DNA of 64,000 nt. Origin: Rhizobium terricola. Its GTDB lineage: Bacteria; Pseudomonadota; Alphaproteobacteria; Rhizobiales; Rhizobiaceae. Each line of letters starts with the position of its first letter. The stretch's first letter is position 1. The position numbers and the translations under genes are program-made. The notes beneath the pieces were generated by a model that was not told the origin of the DNA, made no database searches, and saw nothing but the letters and a program-made list of their open reading frames with translations. Below, piece by piece: positions 35,647 through 44,812 of the stretch. The DNA lies in assembly GCF_012927355.1 (NCBI RefSeq), contig NZ_JABBGK010000005.1, positions 1-64,000 on the forward strand, read 5' to 3'.

Positions 35647-36472
35647 ACGGAGTAATTTTGAAGATTCGCCGACTGTGACGACGGAGATGCCCAATGCGCG
35701 GCGGCTCGTTCTCAACCTGCTGGGCGCCGCCGAAAGTGGCCGGCTAACCGTTGGGGAAGCGCTCGCAGCCTGCGCTTTGTTCGACATTTCGGAGAACAGC
35801 GTCCGTGTCACGCTGGCACGTCTGGCGCAGGCCGGATTGGTGGAGCTCGCCGAGCGGGGCGTCTACCAGCTGGGGCCGGAACGGCGGCGGATCCAGGATG
35901 AGATCGCAGGCTGGCGAGGGATCGAAGAACGGCTGATCGTCTGGACAGGCCAGTGGATTGCCGCCTCGACCGGTGGGCTGCCACGCAGTGATCGCAAGCA
36001 GCTTCGAGCGCGCGAGCGCGCATTGTCGATGATGGGCATGCGTGAGCTGGACCACGGGCTCTATATCCGCCCCGACAATCTGGCCGGCGGAGCGGAAGAC
36101 GTGCGGCAGCGATTGACGGCGCTTGGCCTCATCGAGGCGGCGGCGGTGTTCCGCGCAACCGACTTCGACAGCGCACGAGAAAAGCAGGCGCATCGCCTTT
36201 GGGAAGGGGCCGCTCTGGTCGAGGGCTATCGACAGGGAGAAGAGCGCCTGGAAGCCTGGCGCAGGAGCGCGGGCGGCTTGCCTCTTGATATCGCCGCCCG
36301 CGAGAGCTTCCTGCTGGGCGACGCGGCGATCCGCCAGATCGTATTCGACCCTATGCTGCCGGCGCCGCTGGTGGACGAGGCGGCGCGCCATCTGTTTGTC
36401 GAGGCTGTGAAGCGGTTTGACGACGAAGGCCGGAGAATCTGGATGACTTTTCTCGGAAAGGTCGGTGACTGA
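35627..36472 (+). CDS. PaaX-family transcriptional repressor
   Basis: A 281-residue regulator with the N-terminal winged helix (ALFDISENSVRVTLARLAQAGLVE) and the PaaX ligand core (MRELDHGLYIRPDNL, RLWEGAALVEGY) and C-terminal domain. PaaX represses phenylacetate genes and responds to the CoA thioester. ATG at 35627 is preferred over upstream frames without Shine-Dalgarno. It is divergent from aidB-ligase, so it likely senses the CoA product of that ligase. Confidence 0.85.
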   Translation: MTSKIVKRSNFEDSPTVTTEMPNARRLVLNLLGAAESGRLTVGEALAACALFDISENSVRVTLARLAQAGLVELAERGVYQLGPERRRIQDEIAGWRGIEERLIVWTGQWIAASTGGLPRSDRKQLRARERALSMMGMRELDHGLYIRPDNLAGGAEDVRQRLTALGLIEAAAVFRATDFDSAREKQAHRLWEGAALVEGYRQGEERLEAWRRSAGGLPLDIAARESFLLGDAAIRQIVFDPMLPAPLVDEAARHLFVEAVKRFDDEGRRIWMTFLGKVGD

Positions 36473-36584
36473 TCATCCCTGCGGTCGCGGGACGCGACCC
36501 TGGCGCAAGCGGACCGGGGCGCGGCTTTGCCGTGACGAGTAGGTCGGCCAGCCGGAATAAGGATGCGCGCTCGTAGAGGATTAT

Positions 36585-36858
36585 GCCCATCGATCCTCAG
36601 GGCGAAGAAGATGGAGGTGATCGTACCGGTCAGGAATTCGCGCATGGCGAACATCTCACCCCGCATCCAGAGCGGCGGCAGGTTCTCGAACATGTAATCG
36701 TGCGCGGCCTCCGATATCTCGAACCATTCGCCGCGATAGAGCGCGCTGTCGTCGCCCTCCCATCGGTTCGGGCGCTGGGCATGGCGGTCGAACATGCGGA
36801 ACATCTGCCGGCGATCGGCGATGCCCTGATAGACCTTGCGTATTGCAGAGAGGGTCAT
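36585..36858 (-). pseudogene. Truncated DUF1419 plasmid protein
   Basis: The reverse strand from ATG 36858 reads MTLSAIRKVYQGIADRRQMF, then MFDRHAQRPNRWEGDDSALY and MRGEMFAMREFLTGTITSIF, the N-terminus of DUF1419 proteins common on rhizobial plasmids. Similarity stops at about 36588 (LRIDG); the frame then runs on antisense through paaX. The C-terminal part is lost. Confidence 0.7.
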
Positions 36859-37082
36859 GGGCGGGGCTCCTTGTGGCTTCGTCGGACCGAAGCGCGGCTC
36901 ATCCCTCGCGGACAGCCATCTTCTCTTCAGCCCTTCCTGACCCCTCCCCCGCGGCCGCCTCTCCGTCCGGCCGGGTCAAGGGCAGGCGAAAGCCTGGCGA
37001 AGCTTCAGCCTTGACGCGGCCGGCGGGCATGCGGCAGGTCTCTTCTCCCTCCCCTTCTTTCCTTCTCCTTCAATACCTTTGC

Positions 37083-37541
37083 CTACCAGGCATCGTTCCA
37101 GTCCTCGGCCGGCGGCGTGAGGCGGAACCAGTCGCAACCCGCCTGATCGGCGATGTCACGCAGACGACCGGCGAACGTCTCGCCCCGGCTGTTGGCATCG
37201 GTGGCGGCAACGAGCTCAGCGCCCGGTCGCCCGACAAGAGCACGAAACGCTGCCTCGGTCGTCGGAGACCAGCCACCGCCCGTGCTGAGATAGAGGCTCC
37301 CCTCCCGCAAGCCCTCGAAGGCTGCAAGGCTCATGGCGCCGATCGCGGCTTCGGTGACGCAGAGCCGGAAAGCCTCGGTCGAGCCGAGACGAAAAAGAAC
37401 CTTGGTGCCACCTGTCGAAAAACCGCGCCAGTCGGGGCCGCGTTCTTCCCAGCCAGTGACCGAACCGCTGTCATCGACGTGGGCTGCCCACTGCCATATC
37501 TTGATCGCGATCCCAGTAATTCGCTCATGAACATAAATCAC
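37083..37541 (-). pseudogene. C-terminal fragment of a DUF3991/Toprim plasmid protein
   Basis: 152 residues with GPDWRGFSTGGTKVLFRLG, CVTEAAIGAMSLAAFEG and AELVAATDANSRGETFAGRL, the Toprim part (E in TEA, DAN motif) of primase-like proteins on rhizobial plasmids. The N-terminal half is missing. Together with the DUF1419 piece it shows plasmid backbone debris next to the second cobT cassette. Confidence 0.7.
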
Positions 37542-37581
37542 CGTGCAAGCCTGAAGAAACCGATATTTCCTCCCTTGTCAT

Positions 37582-37595
37582 TTGCGCCAGAACAA
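37582..37595. promoter_or_regulatory. FNR/FixK-type box upstream of second riboswitch-cobT
   Basis: TTGCGCCAGAACAA is TTG-N8-CAA, 95 bases before the riboswitch core. This leader is otherwise unlike the other two upstream of the riboswitch, so keeping such a site at a similar distance is notable. Confidence 0.55.
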
Positions 37596-37689
37596 ACAGA
37601 TGACCGTCTCGTTGTTGATGACCCCGTCGTCGAGATCGTTCGACCGAGCGCGGCCGATTGCGGACGTCGCGGTACGCCGCTAGCTTGTC

Positions 37690-37836
37690 CGGGCAACAAA
37701 CGGAACCCGGTGGAAATCCGGGGCGGTCCCGCCGCTGTAACCAGATACGAGTGTCAGGAGGCATAGTCCGCCACTGTCCGTCAGACGGATGGGAAGGTGC
37801 CTGCACCCGGCCAGGCTGGAAGCCAGAAGACGAGTT
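37690..37836 (+). ncRNA. Cobalamin riboswitch, copy 2
   Basis: Same element order as copy 1: GGAACCCGGTGGAAATCCGG, GGTCCCGCCGCTGTAACC, CCGCCACTGTCCGTCAG, GGGAAGGTGCC and AGCCAGAAGAC. Downstream CCGCCC/GGGCGG and GGGGCAATGG/CCATTGCGCCCC hairpins lie just before the Shine-Dalgarno and probably form the switch. Confidence 0.95.
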
Positions 37837-37912
37837 GCTCCAGATTGAAACCGCCCGATGGCAAAGGGCGGGGCAATGGCCATTGCGCCCCGGTGTCACG
37901 TGGAGGACCCGT

Positions 37913-38965
37913 ATGACCGATATGACTGACCTGCCTGCCGCGCAGGCGGAGAGACCGCGCTTTGACAGCATGACCGCCCTTCGCGGTTCGCTGCGCCACC
38001 TTCCCGAAGGCGATGAGGATACCGGACGCGCGGCCGCCGCGCGCGAGGCGATGTTGACGAAACCGCCCGGCAGTCTCGGCCGGCTTGAAGAGATCGTGGC
38101 CTGGCTCGCCCGCTGGCAGGGGATCTACCCACCGCGGATGGACAGGCCGCAGGTTTGTGTCTTTGCCGGCAATCACGGGATCGCGCAGGCCGGCGTGTCC
38201 GCCTATCCGCCGGTTGTCACCGAACAGATGGTGAGGAACTTCGAACGGGGTGGCGCCGCGATCAACCAGCTCAGCGTCGCGCTGGGCGCGCGCCTGGCCG
38301 TCGTGCCGATCGAGCTCTCCCGACCCGTCGCGAATTTTCTTGACGGGCCCGCCATGGATGAAGGGGAATTCGTCGACGCCTTCAACATCGGAATGGCGGC
38401 GGTTCGACCGGGATCGAGCCTTCTGTGCCCTGGAGAAATGGGCATTGGCAACACCACGGCGGCGGCGGCGATCTGCCATGCGCTTCTGGGAGGTTCGCCG
38501 ATCGAGTGGTGCGGTCGAGGCTCGGGGATCGAGACGGAGGGCGTGGCACGCAAGGCGGAGGTCATCCGCCTCGGCGTGACGCGCCACCGCGCCGACATCG
38601 GCGACGGACTGGACGCGCTTCGCATTCTCGGCGGGCGCGAGATCGTCGCGATGGCCGGCTCCATCCTCGCCGCGCGCCTGCAGCGCATCCCCGTCATGCT
38701 GGACGGCTTCATCTGCACCGCCGCGGCACTGGCCCTTCATGCCTCGGCGCCGGGCGCGCTGGCGCACTGCATGGTCGGCCATGTCTCGATGGAACCGGGC
38801 CATCAAAGGCTTCTCGCCCATCTCGAAAAGCGGCCGCTGCTGAGCCTTGATCTACGCCTTGGAGAAGGAACCGGTGGCGTCATTGCCGCGATCCTCGCCC
38901 GAACGGCCCTGCAATGCCACCTCGGCATGGCGACCTTCGAAGAAGCCGGCGTCTCGACGAGCTGA
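37913..38965 (+). CDS. cobT: CobT phosphoribosyltransferase, copy 2
   Basis: A 350-residue CobT with TKPPGSLGRLEE, VFAGNHGI, GEMGIGNTTAA, GRGSG and the catalytic Glu in LRLGEGTGG. It is more diverged from the other two copies than they are from each other, but all key residues are kept. ATG at 37913 follows GTGGAGGACCC as in the other copies. No P450 follows; instead it is convergent with the iron-permease operon (stop codons 78 bases apart). Confidence 0.95.
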   Translation: MTDMTDLPAAQAERPRFDSMTALRGSLRHLPEGDEDTGRAAAAREAMLTKPPGSLGRLEEIVAWLARWQGIYPPRMDRPQVCVFAGNHGIAQAGVSAYPPVVTEQMVRNFERGGAAINQLSVALGARLAVVPIELSRPVANFLDGPAMDEGEFVDAFNIGMAAVRPGSSLLCPGEMGIGNTTAAAAICHALLGGSPIEWCGRGSGIETEGVARKAEVIRLGVTRHRADIGDGLDALRILGGREIVAMAGSILAARLQRIPVMLDGFICTAAALALHASAPGALAHCMVGHVSMEPGHQRLLAHLEKRPLLSLDLRLGEGTGGVIAAILARTALQCHLGMATFEEAGVSTS

Positions 38966-39043
38966 TCGGCCAACGGCTTGGGCCGGAGCGGCAAAACGTT
39001 CCGGCCCAGGCAAGCATGTTCGGGTCATTCCTGCCCCTTGTCT

Positions 39044-41359
39044 TCACCTGGCCACAGACGCCGCGTGGGAGCGGACGGCCAGCAGCCAGATGATGGAACC
39101 CAGCAGAAGCAGGGCGATCACGAACTGCGCGAGCAGGGCTTCCGCGACGGGGTAGAGGCCCAGATAGAGCTGCAGCCAGGTCTGGTCGGGAAACCACGAC
39201 ACAGGGGTCGCGGGCAAAACGGCCGCGGTTTGCAGCCCCCGGATGCCGCTGCCGACAAGTGTGACGCTCATCAGGGCCAGCAAGGCGCCCGTCACCCGGA
39301 AAAATGCCTTCACCGGCAATCGGGCCTCAAGGCCGAGCATGAGGTAGGCGACCGCGACGGCCAGGACGGAGCCGGCCACAAGGCCGCCCAGAACAGGCAT
39401 GGCCGGGGCGTCCGCCAAAAGGGCTTCGTAGAACAGAACGGTCTCGAAACCTTCGCGAAAGACCACGAGAAAGGCCAGTCCGAAGACCGTCAGACCACCG
39501 AACATGGTTGCGATTTCCCTCGGCCCGGACGCCATCTCCGCCTTGCGCCGGATGTGCGCCAACCAGTCGCCGACATAGGCCTTGCGGAACATCCAGTGGG
39601 TCACATAAAGCAGCACGCCCGCCGCAAGCAGGGCGGTCGCGCCCTCCAGCAATTCACGCTGCAGCGTGCTCATGTCGAACAGTTGACCAACCGCCAGCCA
39701 GAGGGCGAACGAGGCAAGCAGGGCGGCCGAAACGCCGCCCGACACCGGCAGGCGCCAGCCTCGCAAACCGCCGGCCGGTGTTCCTCCGGCCTTCAGGGCG
39801 CCGATCATGCAGGCCAGGACCAGAACGGCCTCCAGCCCCTCGCGCACGAGAATCGCGAGCGATTGCAGGAAGGCCCCGAGAGACGAGAGCTGACTGTCGA
39901 GGATCGTATGCGCCTGCGCGGTCGCGGCCTTCATGCGCTCGACCACCTGCCGCAGCGCCTCTGGCGGACCCTTGTCGGCGATCAGGCGTCCAAGACCCGC
40001 TTCCGATGCGCTGCCCTCCCAGAAGCCGGCCTCCATCTTCAGGGCCAGCGCCGGCGCTCGCGGCATCAGCCTCTGTTCGATGTCGGGATCGAACAGCGCA
40101 TAGGCCTCAAGCCGCTTTAGTTCGGCCTCTTCCCAATCGCCGGCTTCGGCCACCAGAAGGATTTCGTCGAAAAGATCCGGCAGCATGCCGAGGGCAAGCC
40201 TGTAGCCGCCTTCGTTCGACAGGCCATAGGTGTCCGCGATGGTCTTTGTCGCGGCTTCCGACAATGCCCGGACGCGTTTCTCATCGCCCTTTGCGTCAAT
40301 CACCGTTTCTATCTCGGCCAGGATGGCACCGAGCCGTTCGAAGGCCTGCGGCGAACGGGCGGCGAGATCCGCGCCGAGGTCGCCGAACAACATCGCCGCC
40401 CGATCGCGAAATAGGCCGGCCTCGAAATACTCGAACGGAATGGTGACCGCGCCATCCCGCACACCCTTTTCGTACTCCACCGGAACCAGGCCGATGAAGC
40501 GCGACAGCAGCCTCACGCGGCGCTCGCGGTCCTCGGGCGACAGGCTGGTCGGGGAATAGATCGCAAGACTTGTCTCCAGCCGTGCCAGAACCGAATCCGC
40601 GCTGCCGGATGGCCGGGATCCCGCCTCGGCGAGGGCGGTTTTGATCGCTTCAGCATGCTGGTGCCCGATCCGGGCGGCGATGTTGTCGGACAGAAGGTCG
40701 CGCAATCCACTCGCCCGCGCCAGGGCATGGGCAAACTGCACGGGATATCCCGAGGCGAGATGCGACCGGCTCTCGGCGATCGAGCGGCGCAACTCGCCGG
40801 CATAAACTCCGAGAAGTTCCGCCTCTATCACCTCCCGCGCCTTCGCCGGATCCAGGCGCCGGGCCAGGACTTCCCGCATGGCGATGGTGGCGGCGGTATC
40901 GCGAGACGTGCGCGCATATTCGCGAATGTTCAGCCACTGAGCCGCGTCTTCGGATCGCCCTTCGTCGAGCGCGGTGAGCGTGGCATCCATGGCTCCGTCG
41001 AGCAGGGTCGTCCACAGCCGTGCACGCGCCGCCGCCGCCGCCGCGGCATTCCAGCCGGAAAGAGCGGCCGCGAAGTCGTCGACGGCGGCGTCGATCGGCG
41101 CGACGGCATCCGCCGCGCCAAGCCGATAGGCGGCTTGCAGCCGGTCTGCCCACAAGTGGCGTACCCGCTCGATGCGCGCCGACATGTCCCGCCGGGCCAG
41201 GTCGTCCGGCGCGCGGAACAACAGGCGCTGGGTGGCCGCGGACTCGCTTCTGAGCGCCTCGGCATCCTGCCAAGGCACCGCCGCCGCGCATGGCGGGGCG
41301 AAAGCACCGACGAGTGCCAGCAGCATGATCACGAACGCGGGGCATCGGCCAATCTTCAC
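39044..41359 (-). CDS. FTR1/EfeU-type iron permease with long periplasmic N-terminal domain
   Basis: A 771-residue protein starting at GTG 41359, which overlaps the stop of the cytochrome gene (GTGA). A signal peptide (about 5-27) precedes a helical periplasmic domain of about 460 residues. The C-terminal 265 residues form an FTR1 permease with both iron-path motifs, REGLE (506-510) and REGFE (635-639), and about seven helices. FTR1 proteins move Fe3+ after Fe2+ oxidation by a partner. Upstream open frame to 42112 is antisense-like and not part of the gene. It is the last gene of an operon with a pentahaem cytochrome, a b-type membrane protein and imelysin. Confidence 0.9.
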   Translation of the reverse strand: MKIGRCPAFVIMLLALVGAFAPPCAAAVPWQDAEALRSESAATQRLLFRAPDDLARRDMSARIERVRHLWADRLQAAYRLGAADAVAPIDAAVDDFAAALSGWNAAAAAAARARLWTTLLDGAMDATLTALDEGRSEDAAQWLNIREYARTSRDTAATIAMREVLARRLDPAKAREVIEAELLGVYAGELRRSIAESRSHLASGYPVQFAHALARASGLRDLLSDNIAARIGHQHAEAIKTALAEAGSRPSGSADSVLARLETSLAIYSPTSLSPEDRERRVRLLSRFIGLVPVEYEKGVRDGAVTIPFEYFEAGLFRDRAAMLFGDLGADLAARSPQAFERLGAILAEIETVIDAKGDEKRVRALSEAATKTIADTYGLSNEGGYRLALGMLPDLFDEILLVAEAGDWEEAELKRLEAYALFDPDIEQRLMPRAPALALKMEAGFWEGSASEAGLGRLIADKGPPEALRQVVERMKAATAQAHTILDSQLSSLGAFLQSLAILVREGLEAVLVLACMIGALKAGGTPAGGLRGWRLPVSGGVSAALLASFALWLAVGQLFDMSTLQRELLEGATALLAAGVLLYVTHWMFRKAYVGDWLAHIRRKAEMASGPREIATMFGGLTVFGLAFLVVFREGFETVLFYEALLADAPAMPVLGGLVAGSVLAVAVAYLMLGLEARLPVKAFFRVTGALLALMSVTLVGSGIRGLQTAAVLPATPVSWFPDQTWLQLYLGLYPVAEALLAQFVIALLLLGSIIWLLAVRSHAASVAR

Positions 41360-42906
41360 GGGCGCACCTCTTCTGTCGCGGGCAGGACGAACCGTTCCGC
41401 CGCCAGTTCGAATGGAGGAATGACGAGGTCTGTCTTCAGCGTGTTGTAGGCAAATTCCTGGGTGGCAACGCGGTACCAGAGCCTGGCCTCCAGGCTGAAC
41501 GGGCCTTCCGCGTCGGGCGGGACATCTGTCTCGTAGGAAACCACATCCTCGCCCTTGGCCGGAACGCCGGCGCGCACATGCGAAATCTCGGCGGTGATGA
41601 AGGTAAGGTGATCGGGGATGCGTTTGCCCTTTGCGTCGATGAAATCCTCGCGCCAGACCACCGCGTCGGGATCGGTTTCTCCGCGCACGGGGTCGAACGC
41701 GCCGGAATGAAAGATCTTCCGGCCCGCGCCATCCCTGACGACCACCTCCAGCCACATGTATTTCTGATCGATCACGCCGGTCGGCAGATTGTGGCCAGCC
41801 CCCAGATTCTGGACGGCGACGGCAAAGCTCAGGCGATCCTTGTCGAGCGAGCTGCGCCGGAGCGAAAGTCCGGCGGCCGAGCGTAACAGCGCCCGCGTCG
41901 CCTCGCCCTGCCGGGCGATCAGTTCGGTGTTCCTGGCATCCGACAGGCCCGGGACGATGCCTCCACGCAGGAAGGTGAGATTGCCACCGAGACCGGTATC
42001 GAACATCAGATAATTCGATCCGACGAAGTTGTGGGCATAGCGCTCCGGCTTCGCGAGGTTGCCTTCCCGGATCTGCCGAACATAGGCAGCGGGATCCGGC
42101 GCCATGTGGCAATCCTGGCAGGTGACGTCATTGCGGCCGTACCAGCTGTTCTTCCACTCACGGAAGGTCGTCTGAACATGCTGCCGGCTTTGCGCTTTCG
42201 ACATCGACGTGTCGTAACCTTCGGTGTGGCAGGCGCCGCAGAAATCGCCGCTGGCGATCAGCGCGTTCGTCTTCGCCCCGCCATAGGCGCGAGCATGATC
42301 GCGCGGCGCGGCAAGAAGCATGGCATTGGAGAGCTGGTCCACGCCGGTATTGACCGCGAGTGTCAGCGCGCCATTGCCCTCCTCCGGATCGGCATGCGTG
42401 GCCGTGTGGCACATGACGCAGGTAATACCTTCGGTTTCGGCCGCCGATGGCATCACCGACTTGAAGCGATTGGTCCTCCCGGCCAGCACCTCGCCGGGCG
42501 CGTGACAGCCCTCGCAGAAACGGGCCTTTTCGACACCGTCCTTGTGCAGGTCCTCGTTCGCCTCGACCGCCTTCTCGTAGACAGTGTCACGCCCGGCGAT
42601 GGCGTGCAGGGAGGGCGCCCATTCCTCGAATTCGCGCTGGTGACAGGTGGCGCATTGCGCCGCCGACGGAATGACGGCGGGATCGACCATCCTGCCATTC
42701 TCGGTGTTCAGCCGCGAGGGCCAGAATGGCCTTGGCCGGCCCGCTTCGTCCGGACCGAACGGCAGTTGGTAGAACGGAATATCGGCGAGCGGAACGCCGG
42801 GTTCGGCGGCTTTCTGCCCGAACAGCTCGGCGCCGACGATGACCAGAAGTCCGCTCAGCATGCCGAGCGCCAGAAGCGGGAGATGGGCCTTGAACTGGTA
42901 TTTCAT
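41356..42906 (-). CDS. Membrane-anchored pentahaem cytochrome c
   Basis: A 516-residue protein with an N-terminal signal/anchor (about 9-29) and five c-haem sites: CATCH (C85), CEGCH (C131), CVMCH (C163), CGACH (C223) and CQDCH (C263). These fall in the first 270 residues, resembling the cytochrome c554 type. The C-terminal half is a beta-rich domain (NLGAGHNLPTGVIDQKYMWL and DPDAVVWREDF). Its ATG overlaps the stop of the b-type gene and its stop overlaps FTR1, so all are made together. Its likely job is electron transfer with iron during uptake; this is inference. Confidence 0.9.
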   Translation of the reverse strand: MKYQFKAHLPLLALGMLSGLLVIVGAELFGQKAAEPGVPLADIPFYQLPFGPDEAGRPRPFWPSRLNTENGRMVDPAVIPSAAQCATCHQREFEEWAPSLHAIAGRDTVYEKAVEANEDLHKDGVEKARFCEGCHAPGEVLAGRTNRFKSVMPSAAETEGITCVMCHTATHADPEEGNGALTLAVNTGVDQLSNAMLLAAPRDHARAYGGAKTNALIASGDFCGACHTEGYDTSMSKAQSRQHVQTTFREWKNSWYGRNDVTCQDCHMAPDPAAYVRQIREGNLAKPERYAHNFVGSNYLMFDTGLGGNLTFLRGGIVPGLSDARNTELIARQGEATRALLRSAAGLSLRRSSLDKDRLSFAVAVQNLGAGHNLPTGVIDQKYMWLEVVVRDGAGRKIFHSGAFDPVRGETDPDAVVWREDFIDAKGKRIPDHLTFITAEISHVRAGVPAKGEDVVSYETDVPPDAEGPFSLEARLWYRVATQEFAYNTLKTDLVIPPFELAAERFVLPATEEVRP

Positions 42907-43430
42907 GACGAAGCCCCGCGCCTCACGGAGGCCGGCTTGCGCCAGTGCCGAAGAAGGAGATGCAAGAAGAGGCCAGCGGCGGCCGCGAAAGCGCTCCAGA
43001 GATGCAGGAAGGTCAGCACACCCGTCGTATCAAATTGAAAGAACCAGACCCTTCCAGCGAGATATGATGCCAGGGGAATGATCATCACCAGGCCGGTTCC
43101 AAACACCAGCAGGTAGCTGGCCAAGAGCAGCCAGCTTAGCCATGTGAACAGGGGGCGCTGGCTCTTCGGCAAACCATGAAGCACATGCGGGCCGATCCAG
43201 GAGGCGAACACGGCGACGCAGACCAGCCCCAGAACGATGTGCAGCACGAGCACCGCCTCTCCGGCATTCCAGTTCCGCGCGGCGAGGAATTCGATGTAGA
43301 TTCCCGTGCCCAACAGAACCGCGAACAGGATCGTCAGGAGGGAGGTCCGGCGAACGGCCAGCCTGGTTGGGCCGCGAACCGTGACGGCGTACGGCATCTG
43401 CGCATGTGTCGGGGATTGAAGGCTCGTCAT
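42903..43430 (-). CDS. Four-helix b-type cytochrome-like membrane protein
   Basis: A 175-residue protein with about four helices and histidines placed in or near them (VLHIVLGLV, WIGPHVLHG, FLHLWSAF and LFLHLLLRHW), as in dihaem b561-like membrane subunits. ATG at 43430 gives MTSLQSP. It is translationally coupled to the pentahaem cytochrome and would be a natural quinol-linked electron entry or exit for it. The exact family was not identified. Confidence 0.65.
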   Translation of the reverse strand: MTSLQSPTHAQMPYAVTVRGPTRLAVRRTSLLTILFAVLLGTGIYIEFLAARNWNAGEAVLVLHIVLGLVCVAVFASWIGPHVLHGLPKSQRPLFTWLSWLLLASYLLVFGTGLVMIIPLASYLAGRVWFFQFDTTGVLTFLHLWSAFAAAAGLFLHLLLRHWRKPASVRRGASS

Positions 43431-43488
43431 CGATGTCCGGTCCCGGCGGCCGACGCAAATGGTCGGCCGCACTCTGCCAATCGCCTGG

Positions 43489-44544
43489 TCAACCGTTGAT
43501 CGTCACGCCGGACTTCGCTGCCGCCTGCAGGATCATGGCGACGATCCTGTCGGCGATATCCTGCGCCTCGTTGCCGAGCGCGTCCGCTTCCTCAACTCCG
43601 AATTTGGCCCCGGCGGCCTCGCGCGCATGCGTGTCGTCGACCAGCGTCAGCAGTTCCTTGAAACCGGCCGTGATCCGCTGATCGAGGTCCGCGTCGGCGG
43701 CCGCCACCACCGGCGAGATCGCCTCGGAATACATCTTGCGGCAACCGTTCATGATGCCTTGCACGTCGGTGAGCCGGCTCTGGGCGACGAAGGCGCCGAT
43801 CTCGCCGGTGATGAATTGCGATTCCTTCCACTCGCCGAAATAGTCGCCGACCGTCGGCGTCATGACGACGACCGAGGTGAAGGCATCCTGGCGATTGGGA
43901 GCCCAGGCCGACATGTCGGTCTCGAGCGCCTTTGCCCATTGGACGAGCGCCTGGGCGGCACCCTGGCCGAGATTGGCGTCGAACAGCATTTCGCCCCGAA
44001 TGATCTTGCCGTCCGCGTCGAGATCGACCGGCAGCTTCACACCCTTCTCGTCCATGCCCCAGAACAGCGGTTCGGTGATGCCGTGGAACAGATTGCCCGG
44101 ACGCTGAAGCACCGTTCCGTCAGGCAGCTTCAGGTCGTATTCCGCGACATCCTCGGCTTCCGAACCTGAATTGCCGGCATCGAGGATCAGATCGTATTTT
44201 GCCGTCGAAGGAATGCCGGCGACGATGCCCTCGATCGTCTCGTACTGGTTCGAGGTCTCCAGCCACAGAGTGCGAATTGCGGCGATCTGACGGGAGAGGC
44301 GCGCGCCATCGGCCTCCCAGGCTTTCTCGTAGTCACCGCCGTGACCGGCGATCACGCCGGCATAGTCAGCGACGGCGGCCTCCAGCAGTTCGGCCTGGGC
44401 CACCAGCCGGCGATTGTGATCCAGCGTGAACTGTTTGACATTCGCAAGCCCCCGGCTTTCCGCATCGTCCGCTGCACTGGCCGCGCACGGCGCCAGGAAG
44501 GTCGAGGAAAGCAGAAGGATGAGGACCGGCTTGCGCATGTTCAT
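43489..44544 (-). CDS. Imelysin-family (peptidase M75) periplasmic iron protein
   Basis: A 351-residue secreted protein with a signal peptide (1-24) and the imelysin fold: VADYAGVIAGHGGDYEKAW, GNLFHGITEPLFWGMDEKG (the GxHxxE-like region appears as HGITEPLFWG) and repeated helical bundles. EfeO/EfeM and IrpA relatives bind ferrous or ferric iron outside the membrane and feed FTR1 permeases. It is the first gene of the operon, 59 bases before the b-type gene. A TTG-N8-CAA site lies upstream inside a hairpin. Confidence 0.85.
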   Translation of the reverse strand: MNMRKPVLILLLSSTFLAPCAASAADDAESRGLANVKQFTLDHNRRLVAQAELLEAAVADYAGVIAGHGGDYEKAWEADGARLSRQIAAIRTLWLETSNQYETIEGIVAGIPSTAKYDLILDAGNSGSEAEDVAEYDLKLPDGTVLQRPGNLFHGITEPLFWGMDEKGVKLPVDLDADGKIIRGEMLFDANLGQGAAQALVQWAKALETDMSAWAPNRQDAFTSVVVMTPTVGDYFGEWKESQFITGEIGAFVAQSRLTDVQGIMNGCRKMYSEAISPVVAAADADLDQRITAGFKELLTLVDDTHAREAAGAKFGVEEADALGNEAQDIADRIVAMILQAAAKSGVTING

Positions 44545-44642
44545 GGCGGTTTCCTTTTGTGAAAGTTCTCTTGCGTTGAATGGAGTAGCAGTGACGCGTC
44601 AGGCGCGAAGCGTCAGTTGCGAATGCCTATCAGTTGCGACAC

Positions 44643-44672
44643 TCCAGATCTTTGCGTCAGCGCAAATCTGGA
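44643..44672. promoter_or_regulatory. Hairpin containing an FNR/FixK-type box
   Basis: TCCAGA-TC-TTTGCG, a TCAG loop, CGCAAA-TCTGGA: a 12-bp stem with a 2-base bulge. Its core TTGCGTCAGCGCAA (44652-44665) fits TTG(A/C)-N6-(T/G)CAA. It lies between the haem receptor stop (44813) and imelysin start (44544), so it may be receptor terminator, operator, or both. Confidence 0.55.
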
Positions 44673-44812
44673 CAATTATTGGAAGGTATACCTGTTGGTA
44701 CGGCACATTGCCCCGTGAGCAATCGAGTGTGCCGTGGAGCGCCAGCTCCTGGCGCGCGAAAGGATCATCCCGAGCCCGCTTATACTCGGGATGCCGAAGT
44801 TCCGTATGTGTG

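Noticed and set aside
41360..42112. Upstream extension giving a 1022-residue FTR1 protein
   Set aside because: This part overlaps the cytochrome c gene in another frame and has no domain; GTG at 41359 with GTGA overlap and a signal peptide is the better start.
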